Origin: Alphaproteobacteria bacterium | GTDB lineage: Bacteria; Pseudomonadota; Alphaproteobacteria; Rhizobiales; Xanthobacteraceae | Assembly (NCBI GenBank): GCA_005883445.1 | Contig: VAZL01000073.1 | Coordinates: 3,329 to 17,659, forward strand | Direction: 5' to 3' | Length of the DNA stretch: 14,331 nt | Shown here: positions 1 through 5,566 of the stretch, piece after piece | How positions within the stretch are numbered: position 1 is the stretch's first letter | How the letters are laid out: each line of letters opens with the position of its first letter | Notes under the pieces: generated by a model | The model's database searches: none | Told to the model about the DNA's origin: nothing | Seen by the model: the letters and a program-made list of their open reading frames with translations, nothing else | Made by a program: the position numbers and the translations under genes

Positions 1-205
1 CGGTGAGGCCCAGACCGAGGCCATTCATCGAACTCGGAACGAGGATGCCGAGCCATCCCAGTTCCCCCGCCTGCCGCAGCCGTGTCGGCGCGAAGCTCGG
101 GTCCTGCCCGCGAAATCCGCGCGCCACCTTCGGCCCCGCCGCCGCGACGAATTTGGCGGCGCTGTCGCGCAACAGCGTTTGCTCCGATGTCAGATGAAGC
201 TCCAT
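1..205 (-). CDS. Acyl-CoA dehydrogenase, N-terminal fragment (cut by window edge)
   Basis: The gene enters from the left edge. Its first 68 residues are visible, beginning MELHLTSEQTLLRDSAAKFV. The pattern of a short start, an 'LTSEQTLLRDSAAKFV' helix and later 'LGWLGILVP' is the N-terminal helical domain of the flavin-dependent acyl-CoA dehydrogenase superfamily. These enzymes oxidise acyl-CoA to the enoyl-CoA and pass electrons to electron-transfer flavoprotein. It lies 19 bases downstream of another acyl-CoA dehydrogenase on the same strand, so the two are very likely co-transcribed and may form a hetero-oligomer, as paired FadE proteins do. The ATG at 203-205 is preceded only by a weak GGGG. 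The active-site region lies outside the window, so I cannot say which subunit carries the catalytic base. Confidence 0.85.
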   Translation of the reverse strand, partial: MELHLTSEQTLLRDSAAKFVAAAGPKVARGFRGQDPSFAPTRLRQAGELGWLGILVPSSMNGLGLGLT

Positions 206-224
206 GCCCCGATCGCACCGCCCG

Positions 225-1376
225 TCAACTTGGAAGGTTCAAGACGCGGCGGGCGAGGACGTTGCGCTGGATTTCCGATGAGCCGCCGTAGATTGTCGCG
301 CGACGCGACTGAAGGAACGCCGCTGCCACATCCACCTCGCCGAAATTGCTCGCGATCGGCTCGTCCGCCGGCGCATGGCCGCCTGCCGCCTCGATCAATA
401 GATCGGTGAGCGTCTGAAGAAGCTCGCACGCGACAATCTTGATCACGGATGATTCCGGCCCGGGGCTTTTCTCGTGGTTCGTGAGCTCCACGGCGTGGCT
501 GAACAGCGCCGACAGCGCCATGACGTTGATGCTCGCCGCCGCGACACGATCTTGGAAAGCCGGATCCGCGATGATGCCGGACGCGCGCGCCATCGTCTTC
601 ACGCGCTCGAGCGCCATCAACGAGAATTGCGGGTTCGAGGTCGCCAGGCGCTCATGCCCGAGCAAGGCATTGGCGATGCGCCAGCCATCGTGCAGCTTTC
701 CGACGAGGTTTTCGGCGGGCACGACCACGTCGTCGAGAAATACCTCGCTGAACTCTTCGTCGCCCACGATCGTCTTAATCGGCCGGATCCTGATGTTCGG
801 GCTGTGCAGATCGATCAGCAGAAAACTGATGCCGGCGTGCCGCGGCTGGGCCTGCGGATCCGTCCGCACCAACGCGAACATCCAGTCCGAGTGATGTGCC
901 CAGGTCGTCCAGATCTTGTGCCCGCGCACCACGAAATGATCGCCCTCGAGCGTTGCCCGGGTCGAAAGGCTCGCGAGATCGGAGCCCGCGCCGGGCTCGG
1001 AATAGCCCTGCGCCCAGATCACGGTGCCCGCAATGATGGACGGCAGATGCTTGGCCTTCTGGGCGGCGGTCCCGAACTCCATGAGGATGGGCCCGATATG
1101 ATTGAGACCCTGAACCGGCAGATGCGGCGCGCCGATGCGCGCCATCTCTTCGGTCATGATCAGCTGCTCGTTGAGCGTGGCGCCCATCCCGCCATATTGT
1201 TTGGGCCAGTGCGGTGCGATCCAGCCTTTGCGCGAAAGGGTGCGATACCAGGGCATCAATTCTGCGGGCGGCGGACGGGTCGTGCGGCCCCGAAGCGCGG
1301 CCGGAAGATTGGCTTCCAGCCATGTCCGTACGTCCATGCGGAATTGGGCTTCGGCGGGGGTGTCACGACGGAACAT
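225..1376 (-). CDS. Acyl-CoA dehydrogenase family protein
   Basis: A 383-residue, full-length acyl-CoA dehydrogenase that probably oxidises a CoA thioester, with FAD and electron-transfer flavoprotein as cofactor and acceptor. Visible landmarks are the N-terminal helices (1-115), the FAD/substrate loop 'WAQGYSEPGAGSDLASL' (121-137), 'GHKIWTTWAHHSDW' (152-165), and the C-terminal signature 'TIYGGSSEIQRNVLARRVL' (361-379). Medium-chain enzymes have the catalytic Glu in 'YEGT'; here that residue is Gly364. Glu242 in 'LGHERLAT' aligns with the base of isovaleryl- and long-chain-type enzymes. I chose ATG 1376 because 'MFRRDTPAEAQFR' is the usual family start. An in-frame ATG at 1437-1439 overlaps the upstream stop (ATGA) behind AAGG and would add 21 residues, so it is a real alternative. 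The gene sits between a Bug receptor and a second dehydrogenase, all on the minus strand. Its substrate is unknown. Confidence 0.92.
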   Translation of the reverse strand: MFRRDTPAEAQFRMDVRTWLEANLPAALRGRTTRPPPAELMPWYRTLSRKGWIAPHWPKQYGGMGATLNEQLIMTEEMARIGAPHLPVQGLNHIGPILMEFGTAAQKAKHLPSIIAGTVIWAQGYSEPGAGSDLASLSTRATLEGDHFVVRGHKIWTTWAHHSDWMFALVRTDPQAQPRHAGISFLLIDLHSPNIRIRPIKTIVGDEEFSEVFLDDVVVPAENLVGKLHDGWRIANALLGHERLATSNPQFSLMALERVKTMARASGIIADPAFQDRVAAASINVMALSALFSHAVELTNHEKSPGPESSVIKIVACELLQTLTDLLIEAAGGHAPADEPIASNFGEVDVAAAFLQSRRATIYGGSSEIQRNVLARRVLNLPS

Positions 1377-1435
1377 GGCGATGAAATTTTCCGATGGTGA
1401 TGCGGGCGAAAGGATAGTGCGCGGAACGCCGCACT

Positions 1436-2413
1436 TCATTCCACCTTGATGTTGGCGGCATTTACGACGGCGGTCCACTGCGCGAGCTCGTTCGCGAGCA
1501 GCTTGCCGAACTCGGCCGGCGTGCCGATCTTGATCTCGGCGCCGAGGGTCGCGAGTCGCGCGCGCGTCTGCGGCTGGGCAAGGCTGTCGCGGAACGCGGC
1601 ATTAAGCTTGTCGATGATGGCGGCAGGCGTTCCCGCCGGTGCCACCACCCCCAGCCAGAATGGCGCCTGCAGCTTGGGATAGCCCGCCTCCGGCGTCGTC
1701 GCCACGTCGGGCAGTTTCGAAAAGCGTTCGGCGCCGGCGATCGCCAGGACACGCAGGTTCCCGGATTGGATGTGGGGCAGGCTACTGGTGGCTGGGTCGG
1801 CGAGCATCTGAACATCCCCGGCCACCGCGGCGGCGAGGAGTGGCGCCGTCCCGCGGTAGGGCACGTGCACGATGTTGACGCCGGTTTCGAGCCTGAACAT
1901 TTCGGCGAGCAGATGCGGCGCGGTGCCGAAACCCTGCGAGCCCCAGCTGATCTTGCCCGGATTGGCCTTGGCGTAGGCTACAACCTCGGCCAGCGATTTC
2001 ACCGGCAGGCTCGGGTGCACGGAAATGATGTTCGGCGTCTCCGTGAGCAGGCCGACCGGCGTAAACGCCTTGGCCGGGTCGTAGCCGATGTTGCGGTGCA
2101 CGGCCGGGCCGGTCGTGAGCGCTCCGCCGGGAGTCATCAGAATGGTGTAGCCGTCGGGATCGGCGGTCGCGACCGCCTTGGCGCCGATGCTGCCGCCGGC
2201 GCCGCCGCCGTGGTTCTCCACCACGATGGTCTGGCCGAGTACAGCACCGAGCCGGTCCGAGACTATGCGGGCCATGCCGTCGGTCGGCCCGCCCGCCGGG
2301 AAGGGGACGACGATCCTGATCGGCCTGGTGGGATAGGTTTGGGCGTGCGCGAGGCCGGTGCCCGCGAGCGCCCATCCGGCGCACAGCGATGCCGCAAGCA
2401 GGGCTCTCATCAT
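1436..2413 (-). CDS. Bug/TctC family tripartite tricarboxylate transporter substrate-binding protein
   Basis: A 325-residue periplasmic solute receptor of the Bug (TctC) family, which bind carboxylates and similar small anions with two lobes closing round the ligand. A Sec-type signal peptide covers about residues 1-25 (hydrophobic 'LLAASLCAGWALAGTG', then 'AHAQ'). The family start 'YPTRPIRIVVPFPAGGPTD' follows directly. Further family marks are 'DPDGYTILM', 'VAYAKANPGKISWGSQG' and 'HVPYRG'. Two ATGs lie in tandem (2413 and 2410), and only a weak AAG precedes them. No TctA or TctB membrane genes are nearby, which is usual for the expanded stand-alone Bug receptors. It is the first visible gene of an operon with two acyl-CoA dehydrogenases, which suggests that its ligand is an acid degraded as a CoA ester. 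The ligand itself cannot be predicted. Confidence 0.93.
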   Translation of the reverse strand: MMRALLAASLCAGWALAGTGLAHAQTYPTRPIRIVVPFPAGGPTDGMARIVSDRLGAVLGQTIVVENHGGGAGGSIGAKAVATADPDGYTILMTPGGALTTGPAVHRNIGYDPAKAFTPVGLLTETPNIISVHPSLPVKSLAEVVAYAKANPGKISWGSQGFGTAPHLLAEMFRLETGVNIVHVPYRGTAPLLAAAVAGDVQMLADPATSSLPHIQSGNLRVLAIAGAERFSKLPDVATTPEAGYPKLQAPFWLGVVAPAGTPAAIIDKLNAAFRDSLAQPQTRARLATLGAEIKIGTPAEFGKLLANELAQWTAVVNAANIKVE

Positions 2414-2594
2414 CTTAAGTCGAGATCACTCGCGGTCGGACGTGAATATTTCGCGCTTCCTGCCTTGCCCGGAGTGCTGCAAAGCCGAAATCAATCTTGG
2501 ATTTGCGGCGCCTTTCGATGGCGCGCAGCGCCTCCGCGCCTGATCGGTCGAAAGCGCGCGCTAAGGAGGTCCTCACGCCGCTTCCGGTCTGGAT

Positions 2595-2618
2595 GGCGAA
2601 GGTTCACTTCCCTTCGCC
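2595..2618. terminator. Hairpin downstream of the Rap1a/Tai-like gene, possible terminator
   Basis: A perfect 8-base-pair inverted repeat, GGCGAAGG (2595-2602) and CCTTCGCC (2611-2618), with an 8-base loop. It lies 22 bases past the stop of the minus-strand gene ending at 2640 and well ahead of the next minus-strand gene (start 2413). No clear U-tract follows on the minus strand, so intrinsic termination is only possible. The rest of 2414-2639 holds a weaker bulged stem at 2484-2509 and no gene that I can support. Confidence 0.4.
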
Positions 2619-2639
2619 CGTTCCAACGCTTTGAGGGTT

Positions 2640-3047
2640 CTACCGACAGGGAAATGCCAGAGAAAGAGCAAGCGGCCCGGCCCATCCCACGGTCACGCTC
2701 GCGTTTTTGGGATTGTCTCGTACCCATTGCTCGATGATCAGCCGAATTTGCTCCAAGTCGGGACTTGGCGGCGGGCAAAACGTACTCTTCAGGTCCTCCA
2801 CGATCTTCGCTTGCTGCATGCCGTCAAACAGGCCTCGGAGATAGGCCATACAGACTGCATACGACCGGCTATTCGGATTCTCTTGGCACATTTTATTCAA
2901 CGTCAGCATCGTCGTACCAGGCTGGATTGATAGTGGTGCTGACTGTTTCGCTTCCGGCTGAATCGACAACGGCGCTGATTGCTTCGTCTCTGCGAAGCAC
3001 GGCGCCGTCCAAATGATCAGACAGAGTAATGGCGCGTAGGCTTTCAT
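2640..3047 (-). CDS. Secreted Rap1a/Tai immunity family protein
   Basis: A small exported protein of 135 residues. The first 19 residues form a signal peptide ('APLLCLIIWTAPCFA', likely cut before ETKQ). A linker with the decapeptide KQSAPLSIQP twice (22-31, 34-43) follows. The domain from about residue 46 to 135 has the Rap1a/Tai pattern: 'MCQENPNSRSYAVCMAYLRG', then 'FCPPP', a long helix 'LEQIRLIIEQWVRDNP', and a terminal 'ALSLAFPCR'. Four cysteines (54, 66, 91, 134) could form two disulfides in the periplasm. The family was named for Serratia immunity proteins against type VI effectors, but many members have no known effector. No effector or type VI gene lies in this window. The start at 3047 is supported by AGGA nine bases upstream; longer readings add unlikely sequence before the signal peptide. 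Confidence 0.75.
   Translation of the reverse strand: MKAYAPLLCLIIWTAPCFAETKQSAPLSIQPEAKQSAPLSIQPGTTMLTLNKMCQENPNSRSYAVCMAYLRGLFDGMQQAKIVEDLKSTFCPPPSPDLEQIRLIIEQWVRDNPKNASVTVGWAGPLALSLAFPCR
2919..2984 (-). repeat. Tandem decapeptide repeat with only synonymous differences
   Basis: Two 30-base units (2955-2984 and 2919-2948) in the Rap1a/Tai-like gene both encode KQSAPLSIQP, separated by two codons. By direct comparison they differ at 9 of 30 bases, spread over 8 of 10 codons, and every difference is synonymous. Confidence 0.85.
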
Positions 3048-3451
3048 CTCAGCCGTTCCTGCAAATCGATCGCACCCGTTGCCGCGCGGCCCGTCGCGGA
3101 CGGTAGGCGGGCTGCACTTGGGCTCATGTCGGCCTCGATCTTGAACATAGAATGAAGGCGCGGACATGTGCCAGAGCGACGCGGCGTGATGCCAATCCTT
3201 CGGCACGAACCTTCACAGGATGCGTGATCCCGATGTGGTGTCATGAGCGTCGCACCGAGGCCGTGACCGTACGCGGCTCCTGCAAAACCTAACGCTAGCG
3301 TAAACGGTGCGTTAAAAAGACATCACCTCTTATCCAAAAACGGGCCGCGCTCGCAATTCATTTGACGTGTGATCGAAAGGTCACAGACTCGCAGCAAGGA
3401 TTGGGAGTAGGAAGAGCGCGTGAAGTGGGGCGATCGATAGGGGATCCTGTC
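3048..3451. other. 404-base non-coding region between divergent genes
   Basis: This stretch separates the minus-strand Rap1a/Tai-like gene from the plus-strand porin and must hold both promoters. I see no convincing gene in it. The part next to the porin is less GC-rich and contains a 10-base palindrome ACGCTAGCGT (3292-3301) overlapping a wider inverted repeat, TAACGC (3290-3295) and GCGTTA (3309-3314). It also contains a TTGACG element with a TGTGA/TCACA inverted repeat at 3362-3389. The half next to the Rap1a/Tai-like gene shows nothing I recognise beyond that gene's ribosome binding site. Confidence 0.6.
3362..3389 (+). promoter_or_regulatory. Candidate promoter with internal operator-like repeat, upstream of porin
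   Basis: TTGACG (3362-3367) resembles a sigma-70-type -35 box. CAGACT (3384-3389), 16 bases on, keeps the conserved second A and last T of a -10 box but is otherwise poor. Between them lies TGTGA (3368-3372), 8 bases, TCACA (3381-3385). This is an inverted repeat placed where a repressor would block polymerase. It is a pattern match only. Confidence 0.25.
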
Positions 3452-4219
3452 ATGTGTATGCGATCGTTCGTCACTACTGCACGTCTCACGCTTGCTGCCG
3501 CCACGCTTGCTGCGCTCGCGGGCTCCGCGACCGCCGCCGACTTGGGCGCCAGAGCGCCAGCTCCGTACTATCCTCCGCCGCCGCCACCTCCGGTCTTCTC
3601 TTGGAGCAGCTGCTACATCGGCGGCAATATCGGTGGCGGCTGGGCCTCGCACAGCTCGAACGATGTTACCGGTGCCGTGACCGGCGTGGTCGGGGCCGAC
3701 CTCGGCTCCCATACCGCGAGCGGATTCATCGGCGGCGGTCAAATCGGCTGCGATTATCAGGCCGGGGTATGGGTGTTCGGCGTCCAGGGGATGTTCGACG
3801 GTTCCGGCATGCAGGGAAGCAACACCGACGCCACCGGTCTATTCGTCGTCAATTCCAACATCCCATGGCTCGCCACCGTGACGGGACGCATCGGCGTGAC
3901 CGCCGCCCCCACGGTGCTGGTTTATGCCAAGGGCGGCGGCGCATGGGTGCGCGACAATTACACCGTCACGGCGGTCCCCGGCATCGCCTTGGGGAACGCA
4001 AGCTCGACGCCATCGGGATGGACCGTCGGCGGCGGCGTCGAATGGGCCTTCGCAGGCAACTGGACGGCCTTCGCTGAATACAATTACCTCGATTTCGGCA
4101 CGTCGGGCGTGAACTTCACGCCGGCCGTGGGCGCAGCGACGTTCCCGATCAACATCAAGCAGAACATCAATAGCTTCATGGTGGGCATCAACTATCGCTT
4201 CGGCGCCATCGGCTATTGA
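3452..4219 (+). CDS. Outer-membrane beta-barrel porin, Omp31/Omp25-like
   Basis: A 255-residue outer-membrane protein. A signal peptide covers about residues 1-29 ('LTLAAATLAALAGSATA'), followed by 'ADLGARAPAP' and a seven-proline run (41-47), both typical of rhizobial and Brucella Omp25/Omp31-like proteins. The body alternates glycine-rich turns and beta strands ('CYIGGNIGGGW', 'GFIGGGQIGCDYQ', 'VTGRIGVTAAPTVLVYAKGGGAW', 'FAEYNYLDFG') and ends in 'SFMVGINYRFGAIGY', with the aromatic C-terminal residue used for barrel assembly. It is probably an eight-stranded barrel serving as a structural or small-solute porin. I chose ATG 3452 because AGGGGA (3439-3444) lies seven bases upstream; ATG 3458 is an alternative two codons in. 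It appears to be a single-gene unit with a strong hairpin downstream. There is no obvious functional link to the catabolic genes. Confidence 0.92.
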   Translation: MCMRSFVTTARLTLAAATLAALAGSATAADLGARAPAPYYPPPPPPPVFSWSSCYIGGNIGGGWASHSSNDVTGAVTGVVGADLGSHTASGFIGGGQIGCDYQAGVWVFGVQGMFDGSGMQGSNTDATGLFVVNSNIPWLATVTGRIGVTAAPTVLVYAKGGGAWVRDNYTVTAVPGIALGNASSTPSGWTVGGGVEWAFAGNWTAFAEYNYLDFGTSGVNFTPAVGAATFPINIKQNINSFMVGINYRFGAIGY

Positions 4220-4260
4220 TCGCTTCGAGCAATCGAGATTGATCGGCGATTTCTGAGGGG

Positions 4261-4314
4261 GGAAGGCCGCCGTCCGGGGCCGGTTTCTGACCGGCGCTGG
4301 CGGCGGCCACTTCC
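4261..4314. terminator. Nested GC-rich hairpin after the porin, probable terminator
   Basis: The outer arm GGAAGGCCGCCG (4261-4272) pairs with CGGCGGCC (4301-4308) plus TTCC (4311-4314), with a two-base bulge. Inside it, GCCGGT (4279-4284) pairs with ACCGGC (4290-4295) round a five-base loop. It begins 42 bases after the porin stop. No U-tract follows, so termination is likely but not certain. Confidence 0.5.
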
Positions 4315-4390
4315 GTCAGCTCGACTGAAGTCGAAGCGTCGAACGTGAAGCAGCGCAAATTTGCCGCGTGCGCGCAGGCGCCGGCTCGGG

Positions 4391-4431
4391 CCGTTTTTCT
4401 TTACTCATCCGGATCGATCGTGCAGCATCCT
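4391..4431 (+). repeat. Shared 41-base leader element, copy 1
   Basis: This 41-base element upstream of the first tandem Bug receptor matches 5477-5517 at 37 of 41 positions without gaps. The last 20 bases (4412-4431, GATCGATCGTGCAGCATCCT) are identical. It ends 45 bases before the start codon. It could be a shared promoter/operator or the 5' end of a structured leader. It is followed by CAGCC (4437-4441) and GGCTG (4447-4451), a small hairpin matching in position the one in copy 2. Confidence 0.75.
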
Positions 4432-4476
4432 GGAATCAGCCTGACGGGCTGCGCCCAGGCTCCGAAGGGGAGCACG

Positions 4477-5454
4477 ATGAAACTTCCGCGCCGACAATTT
4501 CTGCATCTGGCAGCAGGTACTGCGGCGCTCCCGGTTCTCTTACGCGCCGCAACAGCGCAAGCCTACCCCTCGCGACCGGTGCGCTTGATCGTTGGTTTTC
4601 CGGCTGGGGGTCCGACCGACATTACGGCGCGGGTGATGGCGCAGTGGCTCTCCGAGCGGCTTGGTCAGCAAGTCGTCGTCGACAACCGGGCGGGCGCCGG
4701 CAGCAATATCGCCGCCGAAGGCGTCGTGAATGCGCCGCCGGACGGCTACACGCTTCTGCTGGTCGGCGCGACAAATGCGATCAACGCAACACTCTACGAG
4801 AAGCTCAATTTCAATTTCATTCGCGACATCGCACCGGTTTGCGGCATCATCCGCGTGCCGCTCATCATGGAGGTTCATCCATCGGTCCCGGTGAAGACAG
4901 TTGCCGAGTTCATCGCCTATGCCAAAGCTCACCCCGGCAAGATCAACATGGGGTCGGGCGGGATCGGGACCACGCTCCACGTCTCCGGCGAGTTGTTCAA
5001 GATGATGACGGGCGCCGACATGCTTCACGTGCCTTACCGCGGCGCGGGCCCCATGCTTACCGATCTGCTCGGCGGACAGGTGCAGGTCGCGTTCGACCCC
5101 ATGCCTTCCTCCATCGGATACGTTAAGGCCGGCCAGTTGCGGCCGCTGGCGGTGACGACCGCGACCCGCTCGGAAGCTTTGCCGGACCTACCAAGCGTAG
5201 GCGATGCCGTGGCGGGTTACGAGGCAAGCACCTGGTATGGCGTCGGCGCGCCGAAGAACACCCCAGCCGAGGTCATCGACAGGCTCAACAAGGAGATCAA
5301 TGCGGGCCTTGCTGATCCCAAGCTGAAGACGAGGCTAACCGAACTCGGGGGCATGATGCTTACCGGCTCATCCGCCGACTTCGGCACCTTCATCTCCGAT
5401 GAAACGCAGAAGTGGGCAAAGGTGGTGAAGTTCTCGGGCGCCAAGGCTGATTGA
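4477..5454 (+). CDS. Bug/TctC family substrate-binding protein, Tat-type signal (tandem copy 1)
   Basis: A 325-residue solute receptor of the Bug/TctC family. The N-terminus 'MKLPRRQFLHLAAGTAALPVL' has a twin-arginine motif (RRQFLHL) and hydrophobic stretch, so export is probably by Tat, with cleavage near 'ATAQA'. Then come the family marks 'YPSRPVRLIVGFPAGGPTD', 'PPDGYTLLLVG', 'NAINATLYEKL', 'AYAKAHPGKINMGSGG', 'LHVPYRGAGPM', and a C-terminus 'WAKVVKFSGAKAD'. AAGGGGA (4465-4471) lies five bases before ATG 4477 and fixes the start; upstream in-frame codons would place the Tat signal internally. It is co-linear over its full length with the next gene, and well over half of the N-terminal residues are identical, so this is a tandem duplication. 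Membrane components of a tripartite transporter are absent. The ligand is probably a carboxylate, but it is unknown. Confidence 0.93.
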   Translation: MKLPRRQFLHLAAGTAALPVLLRAATAQAYPSRPVRLIVGFPAGGPTDITARVMAQWLSERLGQQVVVDNRAGAGSNIAAEGVVNAPPDGYTLLLVGATNAINATLYEKLNFNFIRDIAPVCGIIRVPLIMEVHPSVPVKTVAEFIAYAKAHPGKINMGSGGIGTTLHVSGELFKMMTGADMLHVPYRGAGPMLTDLLGGQVQVAFDPMPSSIGYVKAGQLRPLAVTTATRSEALPDLPSVGDAVAGYEASTWYGVGAPKNTPAEVIDRLNKEINAGLADPKLKTRLTELGGMMLTGSSADFGTFISDETQKWAKVVKFSGAKAD

Positions 5455-5476
5455 CCACGCGGATATCCGACTCAAT

Positions 5477-5517
5477 CCGTTTTGCTTTACTGACCCCGAT
5501 CGATCGTGCAGCATCCT
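5477..5517 (+). repeat. Shared 41-base leader element, copy 2
   Basis: This is the second copy of the element at 4391-4431, with 4 substitutions and no gaps. It ends 49 bases before the start of the second tandem Bug receptor. Because it sits between two same-strand genes only 112 bases apart, it implies that the second gene has its own promoter or leader and does not depend only on read-through. Confidence 0.75.
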
Positions 5518-5521
5518 TGCG

Positions 5522-5542
5522 GCAGCCCGCGTGGCGGGCTGC
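5522..5542 (+). promoter_or_regulatory. Perfect 9-bp leader hairpin before the ribosome binding site
   Basis: GCAGCCCGC (5522-5530), GTG loop, GCGGGCTGC (5534-5542). The hairpin ends 11 bases before the AAGAGGA ribosome binding site (5554-5560). A weaker hairpin lies at the matching place in the first leader (4437-4451). It could be a terminator or attenuator for the upstream gene, or a structure controlling translation of the downstream gene. The sequence does not decide. Confidence 0.5.
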
Positions 5543-5566
5543 GCTCGGTTTGCGAAGAGGAGCCCC

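Noticed and set aside
474..1400. A 308-codon plus-strand frame opposite the acyl-CoA dehydrogenase
   Set aside because: The minus-strand frame has the complete dehydrogenase signature. The plus-strand protein has no recognisable features.
1437..1439. ATG overlapping the Bug receptor stop as the start of the acyl-CoA dehydrogenase
   Set aside because: Not excluded, but the 21 extra residues do not look like part of the dehydrogenase fold, and family members begin at the equivalent of the ATG at 1376. It is recorded as an alternative start.
3368..3385. TGTGA/TCACA as a CRP/FNR-type site
   Set aside because: The half-sites match but the spacer is 8 bases, whereas Crp sites have 6. I keep it only as an unspecified dyad.
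3569..3592. A CCG/CCT-rich stretch in the porin as a simple-sequence repeat
   Set aside because: It encodes the proline linker common to this porin family. The codons are mixed and it is not a pure microsatellite.
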